Notes: generated by a model not told the origin, from the letters alone. Counted from the first letter of the stretch, positions 1-7,333 are shown. The stretch is DNA of 30,390 bases from Lentisphaeria bacterium UBA1724 (GCA_002315885.1 DCIO01000016.1:1-30390), one strand, 5' to 3'. Numbers and translations are program-made.

Positions 1-24
1 GGCGGGGACGCCGTCGGTACACAC
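1..24. repeat. Dispersed stem-loop/GTAC repeat, copy cut by window edge
   Basis: The first 24 bases read GGCGGGGACGCCGTCGGTAC plus ACAC. They match the inner part of the copies at 1200-1226 and 8384-8415, where a GACGGCG/CGCCGTC stem is closed by a GGGA-like loop and followed by GGTACAC. The left arm is cut by the window edge. Confidence 0.7.
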
Positions 25-55
25 ATGGACGGGGGGGCGCTAGCCGGGACTTTCT

Positions 56-225
56 TTAGGGGACGCTATGTTCCACAAGAGGGTAGGTAATTGATAGTTT
101 CACGGACCCCTCCAGGGTCCAAAAAACTAAAAACCACCTACCCCGGGCTTTCGCCCGGGTCTGTGTTCACCGACCCCATTCGGGGTCGAAATACCTACCC
201 TTGTGGGGAACATCGCGTTAGGGGA
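56..225. mobile_element. MITE-like element with terminal inverted repeats and 8-bp direct repeats
   Basis: A 154-bp segment (64-217) is bounded by two 26-bp inverted arms, 64-89 and 192-217. They agree at 22 of 26 positions; the outer part of the left arm is CGCTATGTTCC, and the right arm read on the minus strand starts CGCGATGTTCC. The arms abut perfect 8-bp direct repeats TTAGGGGA at 56-63 and 218-225, which look like a target-site duplication. Inside are three hairpins: GGACCC/GGGTCC (104-120), CCCGGGC/GCCCGGG with TTTC loop (142-159) and CGACCCC/GGGGTCG with ATTC loop (171-188). There is no coding capacity. Several IS families make 8-bp duplications, so the mobilising transposase cannot be named from this. 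It could instead be a structured RNA. Confidence 0.6.
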
Positions 226-233
226 TACTTTTA

Positions 234-255
234 GGGCGGCGTGAACGCCCGTACC
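234..255. repeat. Dispersed stem-loop/GTAC repeat, divergent copy
   Basis: Stem GGGCG (234-238), loop GCGTGAA, stem CGCCC (246-250), then GTACC. The stem differs from the copies at 1200 and 8384, but pairing and the trailing GTAC are kept. Confidence 0.5.
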
Positions 256-278
256 GCCTGCGGCATGCAGGGTTACGA

Positions 279-299
279 GCATCAAGCATCAAGCATCAA
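279..299. repeat. GCATCAA heptamer repeat, three units
   Basis: Three exact tandem GCATCAA units lie at 279-285, 286-292 and 293-299. They overlap the last codons and stop of the sugar kinase gene on the minus strand, so its C-terminus Leu-Asp-Ala-stop is written by the repeat. Related GCATTAA/GCATCAA/GCATTGA units occur near 9273, 18402 and 30330. Confidence 0.75.
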
Positions 300-1182
300 G
301 AATCAATCCTGCGATGGGGTTCGTGCAGGAGAGTGATGCGGCGTCCAGTGCGTGTCGGAAGGCGGTTTCTGGGGGGATATCGGTCAGGAGTTCTCCGAAG
401 AATACGCCATCGGTGGTATCTCCTGCGCCCAGTGCATTGACCAGCGGGTTGGCTGGTGTGATATCAAAACTCTGCGGGGTGTCATTCCCTGGCATTTTCA
501 GCCAGGCGGGTTTCATGCCGTCGGTGATGCCGAAGAGCATATCGGGGAATTCCTTCGCCAGGGATTGGATGCCCTGCTGGAGGTCGCTGACGCCAGTGAT
601 TTTCGCTAGCTCTCCCGCGTTGATTTTCAGGACGATCTTTCCTCCGCAGGCGGCCATCTCCCGGAAGGCCTTCCAGTTGTCCAGGAAGAGCGTCTTTTCT
701 GCGGCGGCGATGCGTTTGGCGATTTCCGTGGGGAGGTTTTCGGGGGAGCCCGGGGGGATATTCCCTGCCAGGGCGACGCCATCGCATTCGGGGAGGATGG
801 CGTCCAGCGCCTCCAGGAATTTCTCGGCTTCCTTTTCGGTGATGGGTGCGCCTTCTTCCACCAACTCCGTCATGTCATTTCCTTCGGAGAGGATATTTGT
901 GCAGACGCGGGTTTCCGCCCGGGTCTCGATGGATTTGAAGAGCAGGTTTTCGTCCCGGCAGGCTTCTTGGAAGCGCTGGCCGTTATGACCGCCCAGGAGT
1001 GTCAGCAGGATAGGCTGGCAGTCGCAACCGCAGGTGGCCAGGGCGCGGCAGACGTTGGTGGCTTTGCCCGAGGCGTATTCCCACTTCTCGACCGCACGGT
1101 TGACTTCGCCAAGACGCAACTGCTGGAAACGCAGGCCGCGCTCCCAGACCGCACTGAGACCTAATACCAGAAGAGTTTTCAT
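289..1182 (-). CDS. PfkB-family sugar kinase (1-phosphofructokinase/LacC-like)
   Basis: A 297-residue protein likely to transfer phosphate from ATP to a sugar or sugar phosphate in the cytoplasm. The N-terminal GEVNRA at residues 25-30 followed by ASGKATNV at 37-44 resembles the substrate-binding part of the FruK/LacC branch. The PfkB signature with GAGD at 252-255 supplies the anion hole and catalytic Asp. The usual GGKG appears as ASGK, so the exact substrate (fructose-1-phosphate, tagatose-6-phosphate or another) is open. It is the last gene of the pheT-rsmI-exonuclease run, 48 bases downstream of the exonuclease, and that gap contains a stem-loop repeat. The leader has no clear Shine-Dalgarno site. 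The stop codon lies inside a GCATCAA repeat, so the C-terminus may be a recent alteration. Confidence 0.8.
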   Translation of the reverse strand: MKTLLVLGLSAVWERGLRFQQLRLGEVNRAVEKWEYASGKATNVCRALATCGCDCQPILLTLLGGHNGQRFQEACRDENLLFKSIETRAETRVCTNILSEGNDMTELVEEGAPITEKEAEKFLEALDAILPECDGVALAGNIPPGSPENLPTEIAKRIAAAEKTLFLDNWKAFREMAACGGKIVLKINAGELAKITGVSDLQQGIQSLAKEFPDMLFGITDGMKPAWLKMPGNDTPQSFDITPANPLVNALGAGDTTDGVFFGELLTDIPPETAFRHALDAASLSCTNPIAGLILDA

Positions 1183-1199
1183 TGTTTACCTAAATACTC

Positions 1200-1226
1200 G
1201 ACGGCGCGGACGCCGTCGGTACACCC
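1200..1226. repeat. Dispersed stem-loop/GTAC repeat inside an operon
   Basis: Perfect stem GACGGCG (1200-1206) / CGCCGTC (1211-1217) with loop CGGA, followed by GGTACACCC. It fills most of the 48-base spacer between the exonuclease and sugar kinase genes, so it should be transcribed and might act as an RNA hairpin between the two cistrons. Confidence 0.75.
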
Positions 1227-1230
1227 AGGA

Positions 1231-2121
1231 CTAAAATCCGAATTCCAGTTGCTGGGGGACCTGGCGCTTTTGGATTTCTGCGGCGATGGCCTTGAAGCCC
1301 TCTTCTTCGCAGAGGGCCAGGAGTTTCTGCCAGTCGGGACGACGGCGTCGGAGGGTTTCCAGGCCCGTCCAGTTTTCGGGCAGTGGCGTATCCAGCCGCA
1401 CCAGTTCGCGATTCAGGAGCAGGTGTTCCTTTTCAGCGCAGAGGGTATCCTTGAGCTTGCCTGCGGGCATCTCTTCCAGATGTGCCAGGAGATTGTCGAT
1501 GGAGCCATATTCCTGAAGGAGTTTCACGGCAGTCTTGGGACCGCAACCAGGGATGCCGGGGATATTATCCACGGCGTCACCCAATAGTGAGAGGTAGTCC
1601 AGGAGCTGTGCGGGGGCGATGCCGAATTTTGCCATGACCGCCTGTGTATCCACCTGTTCCCAGGGCTTCTTTGCGTTGCCGGGGTGGAGGAGATGGACTT
1701 GGTCGTCCACCAGCTGTCCCAGGTCTTTGTCGCCTGTGAGGATCAGGACGCTGTTTCCCTGTCGTTCCTTCGCGATGCCCGCCAGCAGGTCGTCGGCTTC
1801 GAAGCCCTCCCGTTCCACCACGGGCCATCCGAATGCCTCCGCCCACTTGTGGATGCGTTCCGTCTGGCAACGCAGCTCTTCGGGCATGGGCGGGCGCTGT
1901 GCCTTGTAGCTCTCCAGCAGTCCGCAACGGCGTTTGCATTTGCCTTTGTCGAAGACCAGCGCGCCGTAATCCGTGGGGAATTCGGTATCCAGTTGCAGGA
2001 AGAGCCGCGCCATTCCGAAGAGCGCGTTGGCGGGGTCGCCTTTAGCGCTGGTCAGTTGGCGGATGGCGTAGAATAGTCTGAAAATCTGTGAATAGGCGTC
2101 AATCAGGAGAATTCGACTCAT
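1231..2121 (-). CDS. 5'-3' exonuclease (DNA polymerase I N-terminal/ExoIX-like)
   Basis: A stand-alone 296-residue 5'-3' exonuclease of the FEN-like family, expected to act on flaps or RNA primers. Visible motifs are the start LLIDAYSQIFR with the first metal-binding Asp8, EADDLLAG (108-115) and TGDKDLGQL (129-137) with clustered metal ligands, and the helix-hairpin-helix GDAVDNIPGIPGCGPKTA (181-198) that binds DNA. The polymerase domain of PolI is absent, and the length suits a free nuclease. The gene overlaps the end of rsmI by 23 bases, which suggests translational coupling. Whether it replaces or supplements the PolI nuclease domain cannot be judged here. Confidence 0.88.
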   Translation of the reverse strand: MSRILLIDAYSQIFRLFYAIRQLTSAKGDPANALFGMARLFLQLDTEFPTDYGALVFDKGKCKRRCGLLESYKAQRPPMPEELRCQTERIHKWAEAFGWPVVEREGFEADDLLAGIAKERQGNSVLILTGDKDLGQLVDDQVHLLHPGNAKKPWEQVDTQAVMAKFGIAPAQLLDYLSLLGDAVDNIPGIPGCGPKTAVKLLQEYGSIDNLLAHLEEMPAGKLKDTLCAEKEHLLLNRELVRLDTPLPENWTGLETLRRRRPDWQKLLALCEEEGFKAIAAEIQKRQVPQQLEFGF

Positions 2122-2827
2122 CGTCCTCGTCGTCCTTTCGCTCTTTTTTATCGACTTTCCCCTGGACTACGATGACGGCCTCGCCCTTCGGGGGATTTTC
2201 GGCGAATTGTGCGGCCAGTTGAGAGAGCGGTCCACGGAGGGTGCGCTCGAATTGTTTGGTGAGTTCCAGGCAGACGGCGGCTTGGCGGTCCCCCAGGACT
2301 TCGTAGAGTTCCGCCAGGAATTTTCCCACGCGGAAGGGTGACTCATAGAATACCAGCGTGTGTCTGCTGTCGGCGTCTTCCAGGAGGAAGCTCCTGCGGT
2401 GGCCGGGCTTCCGTGGGGCGAAGCCCTTGAAGATATAGCTGGATGGCGGCAGTCCCGAGGAAATCAGCGCCACGGGGATGGCGCTGGCGCCGGGGATGAC
2501 CTCGATTTCGTGACCCGCTGCGATGGCGGCCACTACTGCGGGGTATCCCGGGTCGCTGACCAGCGGATAGCCCGCGTCACTGCAGATGCCCACCTTCTTG
2601 CCCTCTTCCAGCCACGCCACAATCTTGGCGGCCATATTCCGCTCGTTGTGTTCGTGGTTGGCAACATAGAGGGCGGGGCGCTGGATGCCCAGCAGGCTGA
2701 CCAGATTGCCCGTGTGTCGGGTGTCCTCACAGCAGAGGATGTCCAGCGCGGAGATGGTATCCTTCGCGCGCTGGGAGATATCCCCCAGATTCCCGATGGG
2801 CGTGGCGATGATGGTCAGCTTTGCCAT
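2099..2827 (-). CDS. rsmI: 16S rRNA (cytidine(1402)-2'-O)-methyltransferase RsmI
   Basis: A 242-residue SAM-dependent tetrapyrrole-methylase-fold enzyme that methylates the 2'-OH of C1402 in 16S rRNA. The family hallmarks are clear: ATPIGNLGD (8-16), CCEDTRHTG (32-40), GICSDAGYPLVSDPG (80-94) and IPGASA (111-116). It is shorter than the usual 270-290 residues and ends in a charged Lys/Asp/Glu tail, so the common C-terminal extension is missing. The last 23 bases overlap the exonuclease start. The start lies 9 bases after the pheT stop, so all three genes are probably one transcript. Confidence 0.93.
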   Translation of the reverse strand: MAKLTIIATPIGNLGDISQRAKDTISALDILCCEDTRHTGNLVSLLGIQRPALYVANHEHNERNMAAKIVAWLEEGKKVGICSDAGYPLVSDPGYPAVVAAIAAGHEIEVIPGASAIPVALISSGLPPSSYIFKGFAPRKPGHRRSFLLEDADSRHTLVFYESPFRVGKFLAELYEVLGDRQAAVCLELTKQFERTLRGPLSQLAAQFAENPPKGEAVIVVQGKVDKKERKDDEDDESNSPD

Positions 2828-2836
2828 GATGCCAGA

Positions 2837-5230
2837 CTATCGCAATTCCACGTTCAGTTTCTTGACCAAGCCCTGGCGGAGTTTCTCCTGGAGCTGGTTG
2901 ACCTCGTCGTCGGTGAGGGTCTTGGTGGGATCCTGGTAGGTGATGGTGTAGGCCATGGAGCGCTTGCCTTCGCCCAGGACCTTCGCGTCCTCGAAGAGGT
3001 CGAAGAGCTGGATATCCACCATCTTCTCAATCTTGAGGGACTTGGCGGTGTCGATGACCTGCTGGCTGGTGAGGGCGGCGGGAGCGATGAAGGAGATATC
3101 ACGCTCGGTGCCGGGGAAGACTGCCAATTCGGTGTACTTCTTGGCGGGATGAGGCGCGGTGCGGACGGCTTCCACGTCGATGAGCGCCAGGAAGAGTGTG
3201 TTGCGCAGGCGGATGCCCTTGGTCAGGGCGGGGACTGCGGCACCGATGTAGGCCAGGACCTTCTTGTTCTTCGCCACGAATTTCGCGCAGACGCCCTTCT
3301 GGAAGGCGGGATGCTCGGCGGCTTCGCAACGATAGAAGCCCTCCAGCTGGCTGGCATCCAGGTAGCCTTCCACCAGGCCCTTCAGGTCGTAGAAGTCGGC
3401 GACAACCGCCTTCTCTTTGCCGTAGCGCTCGGGATGCAGGCGACCCGTCAGGGCGATGCCCGCCTGGAGTTTTTCCACGGGGGCGCCATTTTCCATCTGG
3501 AAGACGCGGCCCAGCTCAAAGAGCGCCAGGTCGTGCTGGTTGCGGGAGACATTGTGGCCGACCACTGCCAGGAGACCAGGCAGGAGGGTGGGGCGCAGGA
3601 ACGCGGTATCCAGGGAGATGGGATTTGCGACCTGCAGGAGCTGTTCGGGCTGGAGGTCGGTGCCTGCCAGGCACTGGCTCTGGGACCAGAGGGTGTAGTT
3701 CATTACTTCATCCAGGCCCAGGGACATCAGCAGGTGGCGGGTCTCTTCCTGGGGGATGTAGCAGTCATCTTTGGCGCTGCCACCCAGGGCGGCGGCGGGC
3801 GTGGCCTCGGGGATGGCATCCAGACCCATCATCTGGGCGACTTCCTCGGCCAGGTCCACTGCGGCGTGGAGATCGAAGCGCCACCAGGGAGTCTGGACGA
3901 CGATTTCGTCGCCCTCCACCTTGGTGATTTCAATGCCGCGGCGGGCCAGCAGGTCGGCGATTTCCTGGGCGGTGAGGCTCAGGCCCAGCAGGTCGTTGAT
4001 GCGCTGGGCGGAGGCGGTGATGGTCTCGCTCTTCCAGGGACGGGGGTAGCAGTCGATGGCTTCGCCCACCTGGGTGGCACCCGCCAACTCGCAGAGCAGG
4101 CTGGCGGCTCGGGCGCTGGCCAGGGCGCTGGTCTCGGGGGCGACGCCGCGCTCGTAGGTGTAGCTGGCGTCGGTGGCCTTGTTTAGGGCGCGGGAGGAAA
4201 GACGGATGTTGGTGCGGTCAAATGCGGCGGACTCCAGCAGGACGGTGGTGGTCTTCTCGGTAATCATGGAGTTCTCGCCACCCATGATGCCCGCCAGGGC
4301 GACGCCCTTTTCCGCATCCGCAATCAGCAGATTTTCCTTGGTCAGCTTCAGTTTGGTGCCGTCCAGCGTGGTGATTTCCTCGCCGTCATTGGCGCGACGG
4401 ACGATAATCTGGCTGCCAGCCAGGTTTTCCAGGTCGAATGCGTGGAGGGGCTGGCCGTATTCCAGCATGATGTAGTTGGTGATGTCCACCACGTTGTTGA
4501 TGGAGCGCAGGCCCACGGCCTCCAGGCGGTTCTTCATCCAGTCGGGAGAGGGGCCAATCTTGATGTTCTCGAAGACGCGACCAATGTAGCGGGGGCAGAA
4601 CTCCGGCGCGTCGATGCGGACGCTGGCGGGGCAGGGCGCCTGACGGACGTTGATCTTGTTTTCGGGCAGGGTGAGAGTCTTGCCGGTCAAGGCGCAGATC
4701 TCCCGGGCGATGCCGATATGGGAGAGCCAGTCGGGACGGTTCGGGGTGACTTCCCAGTCAATGACCGTGTCGCCGGCGTAGAGGTCCCGGACGGAGATGC
4801 CCAGGGGCAGGTCGTCGGAGAGAATCAGCAGGCCGTCGTGGTCCTCGGAGAGGCCCAGTTCCCGTGCGGAGCACATCATGCCGTTGGATTCCACGCCGCG
4901 CAGCTTGCTCTTCTTGATGACGAAACCGCCGCCGAAATCCGTGCCCAGGGTGGCCAGGGGCACCTTCTTGCCTGCATCGCAGTTGGGGGCGCCGCAGACA
5001 ATCTGGATGGGCGCTTCGGCACCGTAATCCACCATGCAGACACTCATGTGGTCGGAATTCGGATGGGGCTCACGGGACAAAATCTTCGCCACCACCACGC
5101 CCGCAGGCACGGTGCCGGTCTCCTCGATGCTCTCGGGTTCCAGGCCCGCGGAGGTCAGGTGGTCCGCCAGCTCCTGGGCAGACCAGTCAATTTCAGTATA
5201 GTCGCGGAGCCATTTCAGAGAAGTTTTCAT
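2837..5230 (-). CDS. pheT: Phenylalanine-tRNA ligase beta subunit
   Basis: A 797-residue beta subunit of the (alpha-beta)2 phenylalanyl-tRNA synthetase, at the usual family length. Domain order is typical: N-terminal B1, an EMAP/OB-fold tRNA-binding domain at roughly 40-150 (HPNSDHMSVCMV, then VCGAPNC), the B3/B4 editing region, B5, and a C-terminal FDX-ACB anticodon-binding domain over about the last 95 residues (FPGTERDISF, then the SMAYTITYQ strand). pheS, normally immediately upstream, is absent: the upstream neighbour is a divergent nucleotidyltransferase gene. The leader before ATG has no Shine-Dalgarno sequence. It leads the operon with rsmI, the exonuclease and the sugar kinase. Confidence 0.96.
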   Translation of the reverse strand: MKTSLKWLRDYTEIDWSAQELADHLTSAGLEPESIEETGTVPAGVVVAKILSREPHPNSDHMSVCMVDYGAEAPIQIVCGAPNCDAGKKVPLATLGTDFGGGFVIKKSKLRGVESNGMMCSARELGLSEDHDGLLILSDDLPLGISVRDLYAGDTVIDWEVTPNRPDWLSHIGIAREICALTGKTLTLPENKINVRQAPCPASVRIDAPEFCPRYIGRVFENIKIGPSPDWMKNRLEAVGLRSINNVVDITNYIMLEYGQPLHAFDLENLAGSQIIVRRANDGEEITTLDGTKLKLTKENLLIADAEKGVALAGIMGGENSMITEKTTTVLLESAAFDRTNIRLSSRALNKATDASYTYERGVAPETSALASARAASLLCELAGATQVGEAIDCYPRPWKSETITASAQRINDLLGLSLTAQEIADLLARRGIEITKVEGDEIVVQTPWWRFDLHAAVDLAEEVAQMMGLDAIPEATPAAALGGSAKDDCYIPQEETRHLLMSLGLDEVMNYTLWSQSQCLAGTDLQPEQLLQVANPISLDTAFLRPTLLPGLLAVVGHNVSRNQHDLALFELGRVFQMENGAPVEKLQAGIALTGRLHPERYGKEKAVVADFYDLKGLVEGYLDASQLEGFYRCEAAEHPAFQKGVCAKFVAKNKKVLAYIGAAVPALTKGIRLRNTLFLALIDVEAVRTAPHPAKKYTELAVFPGTERDISFIAPAALTSQQVIDTAKSLKIEKMVDIQLFDLFEDAKVLGEGKRSMAYTITYQDPTKTLTDDEVNQLQEKLRQGLVKKLNVELR

Positions 5231-5271
5231 CGCTAGAAAATGTTTGGGGTGAATTGGGTAGTAAAGGAAAA

Positions 5272-5283
5272 CGCGTTAATATA
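5272..5283 (-). promoter_or_regulatory. Promoter-like -10 motif before pheT
   Basis: The minus strand reads TATATTAACGCG about 45 bases before the pheT start, matching motifs before the Vor operon and tRNA-Cys. Just upstream is a perfect 12-bp palindrome ACGCGTACGCGT at 5293-5304. No good -35 box is seen at standard spacing. Confidence 0.5.
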
Positions 5284-5358
5284 ATGCGCCTCACGCGTAC
5301 GCGTACTCAATGCCGCGGCGCGAGTGGCAAGACAAATATGCTACAAATCTTCTAACAA

Positions 5359-5379
5359 ATGCTATATTTTGCATAGCAT
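5359..5379 (+). promoter_or_regulatory. Palindromic operator candidate before the HTH-nucleotidyltransferase gene
   Basis: Perfect 7-bp arms ATGCTAT (5359-5365) and ATAGCAT (5373-5379) are separated by ATTTTGC. The dyad ends 19 bases before the chosen ATG and overlaps a TATATT -10-like hexamer. It is a plausible autoregulatory site for the winged-helix domain encoded downstream. Confidence 0.5.
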
Positions 5380-5398
5380 AACAATGGAGGGTTCGTCA

Positions 5399-5992
5399 AT
5401 GTTGGAAAAATTACTAGGGTCGCAGTGTCGGAAGGAGATTTTAAAGAGTCTATTCATGCCAGGGAGTGTGCCTGTTCACTTGCGAGGATTGGCTCGAAAA
5501 ACAAATCTGAGTTGTCCTGCATTGCTTCATGATTTGCGCCAGCTTTCAGATATGCAACTGATTGTCGCGGAACATGATGGGAATATGGTGAAGTATTCCG
5601 CGAATCACGCCCATTTCCTCTTCTCTGTCATTTCGGAGTTGGTATCCAAGACCGAGGGTGAACAAGGACTCCTGCGACAGGCTTTTGCCCTTTCGTCCGC
5701 AGAGATCGTCTTCATTTTCGGTTCGGTCGCCAAAGGCACTGACACGGCAAAAAGCGACCTGGATATCTGCGTCATTGGCGATATGGACCTCCTTGCCGTG
5801 AGCAAGGTGGTTTGCGGGATTGCAGAACAGATTCCTAGAGAAATCAATCCATACGTCTTGACATGCTCTGAATGGCGCCGTCGTTGGAAAGCAGGTGACC
5901 ATTTCTTGAAGGAATTGTCGACATCGCCGAAAATCTATTTAAAGGGAGGTGCCGATGAGTTTGAGGGACTCAAGGGACCCAAGGGACTCTAA
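5399..5992 (+). CDS. Winged-helix plus MNT-type nucleotidyltransferase protein
   Basis: A 197-residue two-domain protein. Residues about 1-70 look like an ArsR/MarR-type winged helix, with a recognition helix near LARKTNLSCPALLHDLRQL. Residues about 100-190 are a minimal nucleotidyltransferase with GSVAKG (108-113) and SDLD (119-122), the metal-binding motif of the family. The ATG at 5399 is preferred because GGAGG sits 8 bases upstream; an in-frame ATG 75 bases earlier lacks such a site. MNT domains are often antitoxins that AMPylate HEPN toxins, but no HEPN partner is adjacent. Base composition is AT-richer than in the flanking pheT and serC genes, suggesting acquisition. The C-terminal residues GLKGPKGL come from a 9-bp repeat. 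The function is unproven. Confidence 0.75.
   Translation: MLEKLLGSQCRKEILKSLFMPGSVPVHLRGLARKTNLSCPALLHDLRQLSDMQLIVAEHDGNMVKYSANHAHFLFSVISELVSKTEGEQGLLRQAFALSSAEIVFIFGSVAKGTDTAKSDLDICVIGDMDLLAVSKVVCGIAEQIPREINPYVLTCSEWRRRWKAGDHFLKELSTSPKIYLKGGADEFEGLKGPKGL
5964..5990. repeat. 9-bp tandem repeat AGGGACYCW, three units
   Basis: AGGGACTCA, AGGGACCCA and AGGGACTCT follow one another at 5964, 5973 and 5982. Being a multiple of three, the array is read in frame as the C-terminal end (GLK, GPK, GL, stop) of the nucleotidyltransferase protein. Confidence 0.7.
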
Positions 5993-6021
5993 AAAGTGCC
6001 GCGGAGCGCGCGGTAAAACAA

Positions 6022-6051
6022 AAAAGCCGCCCCTGTTGTGGAGCGGCTTTT
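6022..6051. terminator. Bidirectional intrinsic terminator
   Basis: Stem AAAAGCCGC (6022-6030) / GCGGCTTTT (6043-6051), with A-rich sequence on one side and T-rich on the other. It lies between the convergent nucleotidyltransferase gene and serC and can serve both strands. Confidence 0.85.
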
Positions 6052-6076
6052 GTGTTTTAGGCGGTAGGATTAATCC

Positions 6077-7156
6077 TTATGCCTGTTTCTGGAAGTCCTT
6101 CATGACATCGATGAGGCGCTGGACGCCGGCCATGGGGACTGCGTTGTAGATGGACGCGCGGCAGCCGCCGACCTTACGGTGTCCCTTGAGGCCCACGAGG
6201 CCCTGGGTCTTTGCGTAAGCGATGAATGCCTTCTCCTGGTCCTCGGTGGGCAGGCGGAAGCAGACGTTCATGCGGCTGCGGGTGGCAGGTGCCGCGGTGG
6301 CGCGGTAGAAGCCGGAGTTGTCGATGAAATCGTAGAGAGTCTTCGCCTTTTCGTTGTCCAGCTGTTCCATGGCATCCAGACCGCCATTTGCGATCATCCA
6401 ATCGGTGACCAGTCGGTTCATGTAGATGGCGAAGGTGGGCGGGGTGTTGTAGAGGCTCTTGCCTTCCATGTGTGTGGTATAGCGCAGCATGGTGGGGACG
6501 GTCTTGGGGCAGCGCTCCGCCAGGTCCTTGCGGATGATGACGATGGTCAGACCAGCAGGGCCGATGTTCTTCTGGGCGCCGGCGTAGATCAGGCCGAACT
6601 TGGAGACATCCACCTTGCGGCTCAGGATGTCGGAGGACATATCGGCGATGAGGGGCACGTCACCGGTTTCGGGAAATTCGGGATACTCGGTGCCATAGAT
6701 GGTGTTGTTGACGCAGATGCCGAAATAGGCCCAGTCGGGATTGATCTTCCAATCCTTGATGCCCTTGATTTCGTTGTAGTTGCAGTCGGCGCCATTGAAG
6801 ACGACTTCGTAGGGCAGCTGCTGGATGGCCAGTTCCTTGATGGCCTTGTTGGCCCAGACGCCGGTATCGGCATAGCCGATGGTCTTGCCGGGAACCTGCA
6901 GGTTCATGGGGATCATGGCGAACTGGAGAGAAGCGCCACCCTGGAGGAAGAGCACATCGTAGTTCTCGGGAATGTTCAGCAGGGTGCGGAAATTGGCTTC
7001 GGCGGCCTGGATGATTTCATCAAAAGCGGGTGCGCGGTGGGATTCCTCGATGATGCCGTATCCACAGCCGTGGTAGTCGGCGAATTCAGCTTGGGCCTTC
7101 AGGATGACTTCGCGGGGCAGAGCCGCGGGACCTGCATTGAAATTGTAGACTTGCAT
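6077..7156 (-). CDS. serC: Phosphoserine aminotransferase
   Basis: A 359-residue PLP enzyme converting 3-phosphohydroxypyruvate and glutamate to phosphoserine, the second step of serine synthesis; it also serves in pyridoxine synthesis in some bacteria. The start MQVYNFNAGPA is the conserved N-terminus of the family and fixes the ATG at 7156; an upstream in-frame ATG would add 21 unrelated residues. AGGA lies about 10 bases upstream. Asp172 (ADMSSD) and the PLP Schiff-base lysine K196 (YAGAQKNIGPAG) are present, as are the phosphate-binding residues near HRKVGGCRAS. The leader is about 110 bases long. A 2-hydroxyacid dehydrogenase is divergently transcribed. Confidence 0.96.
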   Translation of the reverse strand: MQVYNFNAGPAALPREVILKAQAEFADYHGCGYGIIEESHRAPAFDEIIQAAEANFRTLLNIPENYDVLFLQGGASLQFAMIPMNLQVPGKTIGYADTGVWANKAIKELAIQQLPYEVVFNGADCNYNEIKGIKDWKINPDWAYFGICVNNTIYGTEYPEFPETGDVPLIADMSSDILSRKVDVSKFGLIYAGAQKNIGPAGLTIVIIRKDLAERCPKTVPTMLRYTTHMEGKSLYNTPPTFAIYMNRLVTDWMIANGGLDAMEQLDNEKAKTLYDFIDNSGFYRATAAPATRSRMNVCFRLPTEDQEKAFIAYAKTQGLVGLKGHRKVGGCRASIYNAVPMAGVQRLIDVMKDFQKQA

Positions 7157-7265
7157 GACTTTTGATTCCTTTTTGTTATTCGCCTTGGTCAGAAAATTCC
7201 TTCGGAATGCCGAAACCACGCCGGTATCTCGAATTCATTCCATTCCCCCGATTCGATTGGGAAAA

Positions 7266-7277
7266 CTGCATAATATA
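7266..7277 (-). promoter_or_regulatory. Promoter-like -10 motif before serC
   Basis: The minus strand reads TATATTATGCAG about 110 bases upstream of the serC ATG, matching the motif before the antiporter gene (TATATTATGCCC). The implied leader of about 105 bases contains ATTCCGAAGGAAT-type pairing, but I recognise no riboswitch in it. Confidence 0.45.
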
Positions 7278-7333
7278 ATTCCTGAGTTACAGATTACATT
7301 TATGTATCTTACACAAAATTACTTTACGAACTC

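Noticed and set aside
104..120. GGACCC/GGGTCC hairpin as a transcription terminator
   Set aside because: The hairpin is followed by A-runs rather than T-runs on the plus strand, and the minus strand has T-runs on the wrong side. It is better explained as part of the MITE-like element.
279..299. CRISPR array
   Set aside because: The heptamer units are directly tandem with no spacers, and no cas genes are present in the window.
2360..4186. A 608-codon open frame antisense to rsmI and pheT
   Set aside because: It has the same cause as the Vor antisense frame: codon bias in aligned genes. The translation is Gly/Asp/Val-rich without motifs, while pheT and rsmI are certain.
7157..7275. Riboswitch in the serC leader
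   Set aside because: The leader is long enough, but I see no conserved core of any known class, only short local pairing.
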